Source of the DNA: SVTX01 sp045577415
Lineage (GTDB): Bacteria > Bacillota > Clostridia > Oscillospirales > CAG-272
Reading direction: 5' to 3'
Assembly: GCA_045577415.1 (NCBI GenBank)
Contig: JAZNII010000045.1
Span: 4,761 to 68,760 of the forward strand
DNA: 64,000 nucleotides
Shown: one piece after another, positions 32,941 to 42,236 of the stretch
How the letters are laid out: every line of letters begins with the position of its first letter
How positions within the stretch are numbered: position 1 is the first letter of the stretch
The notes under the pieces: model-generated
What the model saw: the letters and a program-made list of their open reading frames with translations, nothing else
Databases searched by the model: none
What the model was told of the DNA's origin: nothing
Translations under genes and position numbers: made by a program

Positions 32941-34449
32941 ATGAAAAAATACGTTCTTGCCCTCGACGAGGGAACGACAAGCGCGAGAGCGATACTTTTT
33001 GACAAAAACTCAAATATTGTTTCAATGGCTCAGCACGAGTTTCCGCAGTATTACCCCCACCCCGGTTGGGTGGAGCAGGAGCCTATGGAGATATACGCTA
33101 ATCAGTATGCGGCTTTGACCGAGTGCATCGCCAAGAGCGGCATCGATCCCGAGGAGATCGCAGCGGTTGGTATCACCAATCAGCGTGAGACGGTCGTGGC
33201 TTGGAACAAGACCACGGGAAAGCCTATCTGCCGCGCTATCGTCTGGCAGTGCAGAAGAACTGCGGATATATGCCGAGAGCTTGAGGAAAAAGGCTTTGGA
33301 GACTATATAAGAGAGACCACGGGACTTCGTATCGACCCATATTTCAGCGGCACGAAGATCAAGTGGATACTTGACAACATCGATGGCGCGAGGTCTCTTG
33401 CCGAGAGTGGCGAGCTTTTGGTGGGAACGGTGGACACCTGGCTTGCATGGAAGCTGACCGAGGGCAGAGTTTTCGTCACCGACCGCACCAATGCGTCGAG
33501 AACCATGCTCTGCAACATACATACTGGCGAGTGGGACGAAAAAATGCTTGAAATTCTTGATGTCCCGAAGAATATTCTCCCCGAGATAAAGAGCAGCAGC
33601 GAGATATACGGATACTTTGAATGTATGGGCGCAAGTCTGCCTATATCGGGTATTGCGGGCGACCAGCAGGCAGCTCTTTTCGGTCAATGCTGCTTTGATA
33701 GCGGAGAGGCTAAGAACACCTACGGTACGGGTTGCTTTTTGCTGACCCACACGGGCGAGAGAGCGGTTGAGAGCCGTCAGGGATTGCTTACCACTATCGC
33801 CGCGGGAGAGTGCGGCAGACCTATTGAATACGCTCTTGAGGGCAGCGTTTTCGTGGGAGGTGCCATTATTCGTTGGCTTCGCGACGAAATGAAGCTGATC
33901 CACGATTCTCGCGACAGTGAATATTTTGCTCGCAAGGTAGAGAATAGCGGCGGAGTTTATCTCGTTCCTGCCTTTGCAGGACTTGGTGCGCCCCATTGGG
34001 ATATGCACGCAAGGGGAACCGTCGTGGGTCTTACCTCGGGTACGGGAAAAAATCACATTATCCGCGCCGCTCTTGAATCAATAGCATATCAAACCGAGGA
34101 CGTTATCTCCGCAATGAACGCCGATATGGCGGAAATAGGCGGAGAGGGAGTCAAGGAATTAAAAGTAGACGGTGGAGCATCGGCAAACGAGCTGCTTATG
34201 CAGATGCAAAGCGACTATTCGAGAATAGAGGTCATCCGCTCCTCAAATCCCGAGGCGACCGCTGCGGGCGCGGCGTACCTCGCGGGTCTTGCCGTTGGAT
34301 TTTTCGGGAGCAGAGATGAGCTTAAACGGCTTTCTTGCGAGAACAGACGCTTTACCCCGAAGATCAATGCCGAAGCGCGTCAAAATGCCCTTGACGGCTG
34401 GCGCAGAGCGGTCAAGGCGTGCAGAGTATTTACCGAGACGGAGGAATAA
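32941..34449 (+). CDS. glpK: Glycerol kinase
   Basis: GlpK makes glycerol 3-phosphate from glycerol and ATP in the cytosol. The protein is 502 residues from ATG 32941 with GAGG upstream, the usual length. The FGGY-kinase motifs are all there: ALDEGTTSARAILFD at the N-terminus, WVEQEPMEI, GITNQRETVVAW, WQCRRTADIC, NTYGTGCFLL, PAFAGLGAPHWDMHARG and DGGASANELLMQMQSD. A monoacylglycerol-lipase-like hydrolase begins 1 bp after the stop, so the pair probably takes glycerol released from glycerides into lipid or glycolytic pools. Confidence 0.96.
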   Translation: MKKYVLALDEGTTSARAILFDKNSNIVSMAQHEFPQYYPHPGWVEQEPMEIYANQYAALTECIAKSGIDPEEIAAVGITNQRETVVAWNKTTGKPICRAIVWQCRRTADICRELEEKGFGDYIRETTGLRIDPYFSGTKIKWILDNIDGARSLAESGELLVGTVDTWLAWKLTEGRVFVTDRTNASRTMLCNIHTGEWDEKMLEILDVPKNILPEIKSSSEIYGYFECMGASLPISGIAGDQQAALFGQCCFDSGEAKNTYGTGCFLLTHTGERAVESRQGLLTTIAAGECGRPIEYALEGSVFVGGAIIRWLRDEMKLIHDSRDSEYFARKVENSGGVYLVPAFAGLGAPHWDMHARGTVVGLTSGTGKNHIIRAALESIAYQTEDVISAMNADMAEIGGEGVKELKVDGGASANELLMQMQSDYSRIEVIRSSNPEATAAGAAYLAGLAVGFFGSRDELKRLSCENRRFTPKINAEARQNALDGWRRAVKACRVFTETEE

Positions 34450-34450
34450 T

Positions 34451-35380
34451 ATGTCTTACACAAAAAAGGATTTTAAAGTATTATCAAGCGACGGAATACA
34501 CACGCTTTCGGGTATAGTTTATCTTCCCGACGGCGAGGCTCGCGGATTTTTTCATATCGTCCACGGAATGACCGAATATATCGGCAGATACGACCGCATC
34601 ATGAGCGATATGGCAGAGCTTGGATATATCTGCTTCGGCTACGACCATCTGGGTCACGGAAAAACCGTCAAGGACAAAAGCGAGCTTGGTTTTATTGCAT
34701 CCAAGAACGGTCACGATCTGCTCTGCCGTGACGTAAAGGTCTTTTCCGATGCAGTAAGAACCGAATTTGACAAAGAAAACACGCTGCCATATTATCTGAT
34801 GGGTCACAGTATGGGTTCGTTTATCGTCCGTCTTGCCACGGAAAAATACGTCCGCCCCGATAAGCTGATAATTATGGGTACAGGAGGAGCAAACCCCGCC
34901 GCGGGTGCGGGAATTGCGCTTATATCCCTCATAAAGCTTTTCAAGGGAGAGCGGCATATATCTCCTTTCATCTATAGTCTTGCTTTCGGCGGCTATAATA
35001 ATAAATTCAAAAATGACGAGAACGCAAGCTCGCAGTCGTGGCTCTCGACAGACCTTGAGATTAGGAAAAAGTACATGGACGACGATTACTGTACCTTTAA
35101 GTTTACCGTCAGCGCCATGGGCGACCTGATGACGCTTTTAAAGAACTGCAACCGAGGCGCGTGGTTTAAAAATATGCCCCGTATTCCGATCTTGCTTGTA
35201 GCGGGCGAGGATGATCCCGTCGGTAACTACGGCAAGGGTATTCGTGAGGTAGAGAAGAAGCTCAAAAAGCGCGGACATAACGCAAGAAGCATACTTTACA
35301 CCGGAGCAAGACACGAGATACTTAACGATTTCACCTATGAAGACGTGAAAAATGATATACTTGCTTTTCTTAGGGCGTGA
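34451..35380 (+). CDS. Monoacylglycerol lipase-like alpha/beta hydrolase
   Basis: Serine hydrolase of 309 residues (family PF12146, monoglyceride lipase or lysophospholipase). The oxyanion-loop HGMTEYIGRY, GYDHLGHGKT, nucleophile elbow GHSMGS, the acid in AGEDDPVGNYG and the His in GARHEILND are all present, so it should be active. I use ATG 34451 (GGAGG 7 bp upstream); longer in-frame openings lie inside glpK. No signal peptide: cytosolic. Its place directly after glpK supports glycerides or glycerophospholipids as substrates. Confidence 0.88.
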   Translation: MSYTKKDFKVLSSDGIHTLSGIVYLPDGEARGFFHIVHGMTEYIGRYDRIMSDMAELGYICFGYDHLGHGKTVKDKSELGFIASKNGHDLLCRDVKVFSDAVRTEFDKENTLPYYLMGHSMGSFIVRLATEKYVRPDKLIIMGTGGANPAAGAGIALISLIKLFKGERHISPFIYSLAFGGYNNKFKNDENASSQSWLSTDLEIRKKYMDDDYCTFKFTVSAMGDLMTLLKNCNRGAWFKNMPRIPILLVAGEDDPVGNYGKGIREVEKKLKKRGHNARSILYTGARHEILNDFTYEDVKNDILAFLRA

Positions 35381-35441
35381 AATTATTAAGATGCGTTTGT
35401 TAATAAAATGTTAATTTTAAGATTGAAAATAATAAAAAATC

Positions 35442-35470
35442 TTGACATATAATAAGTATTGATGTATAAT
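35442..35470 (+). promoter_or_regulatory. Perfect consensus promoter for the DUF4234 gene
   Basis: TTGACA (35442-35447), 17 bp, TATAAT (35465-35470), 68 bp before the ATG. The upstream DNA is very A/T-rich, like an UP element. Confidence 0.88.
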
Positions 35471-35538
35471 TTACCTATGTATATGCGGATATATTCGAAT
35501 ATACAAATAACTATTTAATTTTCATAAGGAGTATTATT

Positions 35539-35919
35539 ATGAAAAAGTTCAACTGGGTAAAATGCTTGCTTCTTCCTTTCGTTACTTGCGGCATTTACAA
35601 CCTCTACATGTGGGTAAAGATGACCAAGAACAGCAACACCATTGCTGAAGCTTGCGGCGAAAAGAAGATCATGGGCTTTATCCCTGCGCTTCTTCTCGGA
35701 TGCATCACCTGCGGAATTTTCCTGATCGTTTGGTTCATTAAGTTCCAGGCTCAGCAGATCGCTATTGCGAAGGCTAACGGTACAGCTACAAAGCCCGCAC
35801 AGAACGCTTTCGTTCTCTTCCTTCTCACTCTGGTACCGATCTACAGCTACATCGTTCTCTGTGACAACCACAACAGAAACGTTGACGCGGCTACATTTGC
35901 GGCTCCCGCAGAGGAATAA
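35539..35919 (+). CDS. DUF4234 small membrane protein
   Basis: Membrane protein of 126 residues with three hydrophobic segments. Hallmarks of DUF4234 are the two Cys-Gly-Ile-Tyr/Phe turns (LPFVTCGIYNLYMW and CITCGIFLIVWF), with the hydrophilic HNRNVDAATFA tail. Function unknown; the family is common in Bacillota. It is a single-gene unit between a perfect promoter and a perfect 14-bp terminator, so probably well expressed. Confidence 0.88.
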   Translation: MKKFNWVKCLLLPFVTCGIYNLYMWVKMTKNSNTIAEACGEKKIMGFIPALLLGCITCGIFLIVWFIKFQAQQIAIAKANGTATKPAQNAFVLFLLTLVPIYSYIVLCDNHNRNVDAATFAAPAEE

Positions 35920-35940
35920 TTCAATAATTGTTTTATTGAA

Positions 35941-35976
35941 ACAAAAAAGCTCCAACCATCGGTTGGAGCTTTTTGT
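35941..35976. terminator. Bidirectional terminator between DUF4234 and the aromatic operon
   Basis: AAAAAGCTCCAACC pairs with GGTTGGAGCTTTTT around ATC, with A- and T-runs. It closes the eight-gene minus-strand operon on its side. Confidence 0.93.
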
Positions 35977-35980
35977 GTTG

Positions 35981-37174
35981 TTATTTGTATTCCAGCGCCA
36001 GAGCCTTGAAAGCCGGCAGAGCGCGTTCTACGCGTTCTTTATCTACGCAATAAGCAATTCTGACGTAACCCTTGACGCCGAAATCGTCGCAGGGAACTAC
36101 CAAAATTTCGTGCGCCTTCGCCTTCTCAAAGAATGCGTATGCATCCTCCTCAAGCGCCTTGACGAAAAGATAAAACGCTCCGTCGGGCTTTACGCACTCA
36201 TAGCCGTACTCGGTAAGAGCGTTGTAAAGCAGATCGCGATTCTCTCGGTAGATCTCAATGTCCACCTTAGCGCCCTGACAACGGGCTATAACCTGCTGGA
36301 AGAGGCTGGGCGCGCAGACGTAGCCAAGCGATCTTCCCGCGCCGCAGACCGAAAGGTAGACCTCTTGAGCGTCTTTCATTTCGGGGCAGACCGCAATATA
36401 TCCGATACGCTCACCGGGGAGGGAGAGGGATTTCGAGTATGAATAGCAGACAAGGGTGTTCTTATAATAATTCATAAGATAAGGCACCTTGACGTCGGTG
36501 TAGACAAGCTCGCGGTAGGGTTCGTCGGCGATGAGGTAGATAATTCTGCCGTATTCCTCCGACTTTTTCTTTAGTATCTCGCAGACCGCCGCGATGATTT
36601 CCTCACCGTAAACGACTCCGCTTGGGTTGTTGGGAGAGTTGATGATCACCGCTTTGGTGTTTTCATTGATCCTGCTCTCAAAATCTGCAACGTCTATCTG
36701 CAAGTCACCCTTGCGAGGCTTGCTTACCACGACCTTGCCGCCCGCGTTCTCAATAAATACGCGGTATTCGGTGAAGAAGGGAGCGAAAACGATACATTCG
36801 TCGTCCATACCTTCTTCAATGACTGCCTTAAGGCAGATCGAAAGGGAAGCCGCCGCGCCGCAGGTCATATAGATGTGGTTTGGGGTAATATTGACTCCAA
36901 AACGCTCCTTGATACTGTCGGCGATGACTCCTCTCACGTTAGCGTCGCCCTGCGCCGATGTGTAGCCGTGAAGCAGAACCGAGCTTTCGCTGTCAAGCAG
37001 CTGACGGATGGTGTCGTTGACCTCTTTTGGCGCGGGAACGCTGGGGTTGCCGAGACTGAAATCAAAGACATTCTCAGCGCCTATCTCCGCCGCGCGGGTC
37101 TTGCTGTATTCAAAAATTTCTCTTATTATTGAACGCTTGCTGCCAAGCGCGTACATTTTTTGATTTAATCCCAT
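35981..37174 (-). CDS. Class I PLP-dependent aminotransferase
   Basis: Aminotransferase of 397 residues. I use ATG 37174 with AGGTGA upstream. Fold-type I marks: the PLP-phosphate and ring contacts in YMTCGAAASLSICLK, NSPNNPSGVVYGEEI, LIADEPYRELVY, and the lysine in SYSKSLSLPGERIGY (Schiff base). It is the last gene of the operon that includes indolepyruvate oxidoreductase, so aromatic amino acids and aryl-pyruvates are plausible substrates; the sequence alone does not prove it. 16 bp lie between it and the amidohydrolase. Confidence 0.9.
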   Translation of the reverse strand: MGLNQKMYALGSKRSIIREIFEYSKTRAAEIGAENVFDFSLGNPSVPAPKEVNDTIRQLLDSESSVLLHGYTSAQGDANVRGVIADSIKERFGVNITPNHIYMTCGAAASLSICLKAVIEEGMDDECIVFAPFFTEYRVFIENAGGKVVVSKPRKGDLQIDVADFESRINENTKAVIINSPNNPSGVVYGEEIIAAVCEILKKKSEEYGRIIYLIADEPYRELVYTDVKVPYLMNYYKNTLVCYSYSKSLSLPGERIGYIAVCPEMKDAQEVYLSVCGAGRSLGYVCAPSLFQQVIARCQGAKVDIEIYRENRDLLYNALTEYGYECVKPDGAFYLFVKALEEDAYAFFEKAKAHEILVVPCDDFGVKGYVRIAYCVDKERVERALPAFKALALEYK

Positions 37175-37190
37175 AATATCACCTGATATT

Positions 37191-38000
37191 TTAAATTCCA
37201 AGTAATTTCCTTGCGTTTCCGCTGAAGATTTTTTCCTCGGTCTCTTTTCCAAGACCAAACGATTTGAGTATCTCTACGTCGCCCGCTATATCGCTCCAAG
37301 GGGAGTCGGTTGCGAACAAGATCCTGTCCTCGCCGTGCTTTTCGACGATCTTGAAAAATTTCTCCTTGCCGATAAAGCGCAGAATATAAGCGGTGTCAAA
37401 ATAGACGTCCTCGCCCGCGAGAATATCGTAGACCTCGTCTGTCATTTCATTAGCGCCTAAGTGTGCCAAAACGAATTTGCTGTGTCCCACCCTTTGAATG
37501 ACCCTTTTCGCTCTTTCGGGAGCGCAACGGACGGGGAAATCGGGGTAACCGTAGTCAACGCCTGTGTGGGCGGTGACGATAAGATCAAACTCCTTGGCAC
37601 ACTGAAGAATTTTGATATATCCCTCGTCGTCGATAAAAGTCTCCTGATAATCGGGGTGAATTTTCACTCCGAGAAATCCTTGCTCCTTGATCCACTTCAT
37701 TTTGCCTCGGACATCCTCGCAATAAGGGTGAATTCCCGCAAATGAGACGATCTTTCCGCCGCTTTCGGCGTAATTTGCGTTGATCGACAGAGCAAAACGG
37801 TTGACACTTTCAAACTGTGCGGGGTTAGTCAGGACGGGGAGATTGACGGCAAGGTCGATCTTGGCATTTTCGATCCTTTTGATAAGTCCCGCCACACTTC
37901 CGTCGGAAAAGGGCGGGATATTGGCCTTTGCGGCAAGAAAATCGATGGTTTTTTGCGCAATCTTGTCGGGAAAGGTATGCGCGTGAAAATCGATTATCAT
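37191..38000 (-). CDS. Amidohydrolase-2 family metal-dependent hydrolase
   Basis: TIM-barrel hydrolase of 269 residues, PF04909. Metal ligands appear as IDFHAHTFP, KIHPDYQE, VTAHTGVDY, LAHLGANE and FATDSPWSD, with the closing GNARKLLGI. The family includes decarboxylases of aromatic acids (ACMSD type) and lactonases. The substrate is unknown. Its ATG lies 2 bp after the stop of the ACT gene and it lacks a strong own ribosome binding site, so translation is probably coupled. Confidence 0.85.
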   Translation of the reverse strand: MIIDFHAHTFPDKIAQKTIDFLAAKANIPPFSDGSVAGLIKRIENAKIDLAVNLPVLTNPAQFESVNRFALSINANYAESGGKIVSFAGIHPYCEDVRGKMKWIKEQGFLGVKIHPDYQETFIDDEGYIKILQCAKEFDLIVTAHTGVDYGYPDFPVRCAPERAKRVIQRVGHSKFVLAHLGANEMTDEVYDILAGEDVYFDTAYILRFIGKEKFFKIVEKHGEDRILFATDSPWSDIAGDVEILKSFGLGKETEEKIFSGNARKLLGI

Positions 38001-38002
38001 TC

Positions 38003-38434
38003 TTACTGCTTGTTGGCGATCTGCTCGCAGGAAACGGTCTCGATGTTGTATTCTGCAAGGATAGCGTCAACCTTCTTGACGTCGGATGCCTTGAGAACTA
38101 CGTAAGCTTCGCTATCTTCAACCGAAAGACCGTACATATACTCGATATTTACGTCGCTCTGGTCGATAGCCTTGAGAAGCTCCTGAAGACTGCCCACCTT
38201 GTGGGGGATCTTAATAATAGAAACGTCGGAAAGCAGGGAAGAAAAGCCGTTTTCGGAGAGCTTTTCCTTGCCCACCTGTGGGTTATCAACGATAAGACGG
38301 AGCAGACCGAACTCGGTGGTGTCAGCCAGACTGAGAGAGAGAATGTTGACGTGGTTGTTCTTCAGAACGTTAAGAACCTCGCAAAGACGACCGGTTCTGT
38401 TTTCGATAAATACTGTTAACTGTTTTGCAAACAT
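38003..38434 (-). CDS. Tandem ACT-domain protein
   Basis: Small protein of 143 residues with two ACT-type modules (LTVFIENRTGRLCEVLNVLK; then YVVLKASDVKKVDAILAEYN), which usually bind amino acids and regulate enzymes. I use ATG 38434 (GGAG 7 bp upstream), not 38446. Genes of this type recur beside phenylacetate-CoA ligase and Ior genes in anaerobes; the ligand is inferred to be an aromatic amino acid. The leader is a palindromic GC-rich hairpin shared with plsY. Confidence 0.88.
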   Translation of the reverse strand: MFAKQLTVFIENRTGRLCEVLNVLKNNHVNILSLSLADTTEFGLLRLIVDNPQVGKEKLSENGFSSLLSDVSIIKIPHKVGSLQELLKAIDQSDVNIEYMYGLSVEDSEAYVVLKASDVKKVDAILAEYNIETVSCEQIANKQ

Positions 38435-38463
38435 TATAATCTCCATTCCGCCGCCGGCGGCGG
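38435..38463 (-). promoter_or_regulatory. GC-rich leader hairpin before the ACT gene
   Basis: On the minus strand GCCGCCGCCGGCGGCGG is a palindrome (8-bp arms), then AATGGAGATTATAATG with GGAG as ribosome binding site. It matches the plsY leader in layout and in most bases. Confidence 0.65.
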
Positions 38464-38575
38464 CACAAATATATTTTGATGAATTTTGCCTTTAAGACAA
38501 GATCCGCACGTGAAACAGTTAAATTCCTCATTAATAAGGAGTAACTTTCACGCAATTCTCCTTTATCGTTTAAAA

Positions 38576-39874
38576 TTATACCAATTTACGCTTGTCGATA
38601 ACGTGTACCGCTTTGCCCTCGCTTCGAACAAGAGTCTGAGGCTCAACGATCTTGATCTTGGCGTTGATGCCGAGAGATTGCTGAATGATGTGACCGATCT
38701 TCTTGGTGAGAGCCTCGATAGCTCTTACCTCGTCGGTGTAATATTTCTGATCGACCTCTACCTGAATTTCAAGGGTGTCAAGGTTGTTTACACGGTCAAC
38801 GATCATCATATAGTGGGGAGTGACCTCCTCAACGCCTATGAGCGCTGCTTCGACCTGGCTGGGGAATACGTTGACTCCGCGGATAATGAGCATATCGTCA
38901 ACTCTGCCCTTGAAGCGGGAGATACGCGCGCTTGTTCTGCCGCACTCACAGGGAGAGCGGTCGATGCTTGTCAGATCCTTTGTTCTGTAACGGATAAGCG
39001 GGATGCCTTCCTTGGTAAGCGTTGTGAAGGCAAGCTCGCCCGTAACGCCCTCTGCGACGGGAGTGAGAGTTGCGCTGTCGAGGACCTCGGGGTAGAAATG
39101 ATCCTCGCAAACGTGAAGTCCGTTGTGATAGTCACAGTCACAGGCAACGCCGGGACCCATGACCTCGCTGAGACCGTAAATGTCGTAAGCCTTGATGCGA
39201 AGCTTCGACTCGATCTCGTGACGCATCTTTTCGGTCCAGGGTTCGGCTCCGCAGATAGCCGCCTTAAGCTTTATCTGGTCCATAAGTCCTTCGGATTCAA
39301 GCACCTCGGAGATGTGGAGCAAGTACGACGGCGTGCATGCGATCGCAGTCGTGCCGAAGTCTACCATCATAGTGGTCAGCTTTTTGGAGTTGCCTACGCT
39401 CATAGGAACTACGGTAGCACCGATCTTCTCTGCGCCGCCGTGCGCTCCGAGACCGCCCGTGAAAAGTCCGTAGCCGTAAGCTATCTGAATAATATCATTT
39501 TTGTCGATGCCTGCCATAGCAAAGCAACGCGCAACACATTCTGCCCAGACATCAAGATCGTGACGGGTATATCCGACGACCGTCGCCTTTCCCGTAGTGC
39601 CGCTGGAGGCGTGGATCCTTACTATTTGCGAGTTGGGAACCGCGAAAAGTCCGAAGGGATAATTGTCTCTGAGATCGTCTTTGGTAGTGAAGGGAAGCTT
39701 GACTATGTCCTCAATGCTCTTGATGTCGCCGGGCATAAGTCCAACCCTCTGCATTTTTTTACGGTAGAACTCTACGTTATGATAAACGTAGTCCACCAGC
39801 TTTACGAGTCTAGCGCTTTGAATTACGCTCATTTCGTCGCGGCTCATACATTCTTTGGTTTCGTTCCAGATCAT
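38576..39874 (-). CDS. paaK: Phenylacetate-CoA ligase
   Basis: AMP-forming aryl-acetate ligase of 432 residues. PaaK marks are HASSGTTGKATVVGYTRHDL (ATP loop), YGYGLFTGGLGAHGGAE, YGLSEVMGPGVACDCD, TKEGIPLIRYRTKDL and, near the C-terminus, GRVDDMLIIRGVNVFPSQVE. It activates phenylacetate or related acids (indoleacetate, hydroxyphenylacetate), or may act in reverse to make ATP from the CoA ester. The second copy (42237) is ~50% alike by eye. GGGG lies ~10 bp upstream of the ATG. Confidence 0.93.
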   Translation of the reverse strand: MIWNETKECMSRDEMSVIQSARLVKLVDYVYHNVEFYRKKMQRVGLMPGDIKSIEDIVKLPFTTKDDLRDNYPFGLFAVPNSQIVRIHASSGTTGKATVVGYTRHDLDVWAECVARCFAMAGIDKNDIIQIAYGYGLFTGGLGAHGGAEKIGATVVPMSVGNSKKLTTMMVDFGTTAIACTPSYLLHISEVLESEGLMDQIKLKAAICGAEPWTEKMRHEIESKLRIKAYDIYGLSEVMGPGVACDCDYHNGLHVCEDHFYPEVLDSATLTPVAEGVTGELAFTTLTKEGIPLIRYRTKDLTSIDRSPCECGRTSARISRFKGRVDDMLIIRGVNVFPSQVEAALIGVEEVTPHYMMIVDRVNNLDTLEIQVEVDQKYYTDEVRAIEALTKKIGHIIQQSLGINAKIKIVEPQTLVRSEGKAVHVIDKRKLV

Positions 39875-39889
39875 TTAAATCAGCCCCTT

Positions 39890-40456
39890 TTACGCTTCGT
39901 AGCCCTTTATGAAAGCTTCCTTGTTTATGTCGATAGTTTTTGCGGGAACGGTATTTTCGATTACCGAAAGCCAGGTTTCCCTGTCAAATCCGACGTGCTT
40001 TGCCGCAAAGCCCAAAACAACACTGTTGAGTACCTTGCTGTTGCCAAGCTCTTTGGCTATAGCCATTCCGTCGATGGAGATGACCTTGTGGTTTTCCACG
40101 AGTCCCTCGATTATGTTTTCGGGGTAGGTCTTCGCGCCGATCACCACAGTCATAGGGTCGATTCGGCAATCGTTTAGCACGAGAACGCCATCCTTTTTGA
40201 GAAAATGAGAGTAGCGGAGCGCTTCGAGTCGCTCGAAGGCGATGATAACATCTGCCTGACCCTCCTCTACTACAGGCTCAAATACCTTTTCGCCGAAACG
40301 GACGAATGTAACCACGCTTCCGCCTCGCTGAGCCATACCGTGAACCTCGGAAATCTTTACGTCAAGACCCTGCTCGAGCGCCGTCTTGCCGATTATTCTG
40401 CTTGTGAGGAGCGTGCCTTGACCGCCGACTCCTACGATCACTATATTCTTGGTCAT
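39890..40456 (-). CDS. iorB: Indolepyruvate:ferredoxin oxidoreductase, beta subunit
   Basis: Protein of 188 residues, the gamma/beta domain of the 2-oxoacid:ferredoxin oxidoreductase family: IVGVGGQGTLLTSRIIGKTA at the N-terminus, SEVHGMAQRGGSV and NSVVLGFAAKHVG. I use ATG 40456 (AAAGGAG at 10 bp) over GTG 40465, which would sit 2 bp from the same ribosome binding site. It starts 15 bp after iorA. With IorA it forms the enzyme that turns aryl-pyruvates into aryl-acetyl-CoA, CO2 and reduced ferredoxin. Confidence 0.93.
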   Translation of the reverse strand: MTKNIVIVGVGGQGTLLTSRIIGKTALEQGLDVKISEVHGMAQRGGSVVTFVRFGEKVFEPVVEEGQADVIIAFERLEALRYSHFLKKDGVLVLNDCRIDPMTVVIGAKTYPENIIEGLVENHKVISIDGMAIAKELGNSKVLNSVVLGFAAKHVGFDRETWLSVIENTVPAKTIDINKEAFIKGYEA

Positions 40457-40471
40457 ACCGATCACACTCCT

Positions 40472-42211
40472 TTATTTTTCAACTGTCTCAATAGCGCCGA
40501 ATTTGCAGTAATTTTTGCAAAGTCCGCAACCGTTGCACATAGTTTCGTCGATCTTGACCGTGCCGTCTGCCTGCTTGGTAATAGCGGGGCATCCGATGCT
40601 CATGCACATACCGCACTTGCGGCACTTTTCACTGTCAACTACGCACTTGTTGGGGAACTTCTGTCCTTTGAGAAGAACGCAGGGAGATTTCGTGATAATA
40701 ACGGTCAGCTCGTCGCTCTGCGTGCTTTCCTTGACGACCTTAGTCAGATCCTCAACGTCAAAAGCGTTGACCTCAATTACGTTCTTGACACCAACCGCGT
40801 GACAAAGCTCGACAAAATCGATGGAGTTTGTCTCTTCGCCCTTCAGCGTCTTGCCGGTAGCCGCGTGATCCTGATGACCTGTCATACCCGTGGTGCGGTT
40901 GTCAAGGATCATTACAGTACCCGTGGACTTGTTGTAAGCCATGTTAATAAGCGAGTTTATACCTGTATGCAGGAAGGTGGAGTCACCGATGACCGCGACC
41001 CAATTCTTGATATAATCCTTGCCCTTTGCCTTTTCCATACCGTGAAGCGCCGAAATGCTGGCGCCCATACAGATGGTGGTGTCAACAACGCCCAAAGGAG
41101 CAACTGCACCGAGGGTGTAGCAACCAATATCGCCCGACGCGTGTATCTTCAGCTTTTTAAGCACCGAGAATACGCTTCTGTGAGGGCAACCGGGGCAGAG
41201 AATGGGAGGACGCGCGGGAGCATCCTGCTTTTCAAAAACAACGTCGCTCTCGCCGAGAACCGCCTTTTTAAGCATATTTACGCTGTATTCGCCCTGACGG
41301 GTAAAGCATTCCTTGCCTTTGACGTCAAAGCCCCAGGCGCGAACCTGCTCCTCAATAACGCTCTCAAGCTCCTCAAAAACGTAGACCGTCTCGACCTCTC
41401 TGCAGAAATCCTCAACAAGCTTTTTGGAAATAGGATTAACGAGACCGAATTTCAGCACGCTTGCATTCGGGAATGCTTCCTTAACGTACTGATAAGCGAT
41501 ACCGCAGGTGATAAATCCAAGCTTTTTGTCGTTTATCTCAATCTTATTTACGGGGAAAGAAGCCGCGTCGGATGCCATTCTGTTCTCACGAGCTTCAACG
41601 ACGACGTGTCTTCCGACAGCCGACGCGGGCATCATAACGTATTTAGGTACTTGACGGGTGTATTCCTTGTCGCTTACCTCGACTCTGTCGCAAAGCTCAA
41701 CTGCGCTCTGGGAGTGAGCAAGCTTGGTGGTGGTGCGGAGAATTACGGGTGTGTCGTATTCCTCGCTCAACTGATAAGCGTACTTGACGAAATCCTTTGC
41801 CTCCTGGCTGTCGGAGGGTTCAAGGACGGGAACGTGCGCCGCGCGGGCGATCATTCTGGTGTCCTGCTCGTTCTGCGAGCTTGCCATACCGGGGTCGTCT
41901 GCAACGATGAATACAGAGCCGCCGTTAACGCCTGTGTAGGCGAAGGTGTAGAGGGGATCGCTTGCCACATTGAGACCAACGTGCTTCATACAAGCAAGAG
42001 AACGCACGCCTGCGATAGACGCGCCGATAGCAACCTCTGCCGCAACCTTTTCGTTGGGAGCCCACTCGGTGTAGACCTCGTCGTATTTTGCGAGATATTC
42101 GCTTATTTCGGTGCTGGGAGTTCCGGGGTATGCGCTGGAGACCTTTACTCCCGCCTCATACGCGCCGCGGGCGATAGCCTCGTTACCCAGCATAATTGTC
42201 TTATCTGCCAT
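40472..42211 (-). CDS. iorA: Indolepyruvate:ferredoxin oxidoreductase, alpha subunit
   Basis: Protein of 579 residues from ATG 42211. N-terminal pyrimidine domain: ARGAYEAGVKVSSAYPGTPS; TPP-binding domain: GDIGCYTLGAVAPLG, GDSTFLHTGINSLINMAYN and LDNRTTGMTGHQDHA. The C-terminus carries two [4Fe-4S] motifs, CRKCGMCMSIGCPA and CNGCGLCKNYCKFGA. This is the complete, normal IorA layout. AAAGGA lies 11 bp upstream of the ATG. It sits between the two paaK genes. Confidence 0.96.
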   Translation of the reverse strand: MADKTIMLGNEAIARGAYEAGVKVSSAYPGTPSTEISEYLAKYDEVYTEWAPNEKVAAEVAIGASIAGVRSLACMKHVGLNVASDPLYTFAYTGVNGGSVFIVADDPGMASSQNEQDTRMIARAAHVPVLEPSDSQEAKDFVKYAYQLSEEYDTPVILRTTTKLAHSQSAVELCDRVEVSDKEYTRQVPKYVMMPASAVGRHVVVEARENRMASDAASFPVNKIEINDKKLGFITCGIAYQYVKEAFPNASVLKFGLVNPISKKLVEDFCREVETVYVFEELESVIEEQVRAWGFDVKGKECFTRQGEYSVNMLKKAVLGESDVVFEKQDAPARPPILCPGCPHRSVFSVLKKLKIHASGDIGCYTLGAVAPLGVVDTTICMGASISALHGMEKAKGKDYIKNWVAVIGDSTFLHTGINSLINMAYNKSTGTVMILDNRTTGMTGHQDHAATGKTLKGEETNSIDFVELCHAVGVKNVIEVNAFDVEDLTKVVKESTQSDELTVIITKSPCVLLKGQKFPNKCVVDSEKCRKCGMCMSIGCPAITKQADGTVKIDETMCNGCGLCKNYCKFGAIETVEK

Positions 42212-42236
42212 TATCGTAAAATCCTTTCGGTAGCTA

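Noticed and set aside
38486..40177. 563-codon open frame on the plus strand across paaK and part of iorB
   Set aside because: Antisense shadow of paaK; no Shine-Dalgarno, no motif.
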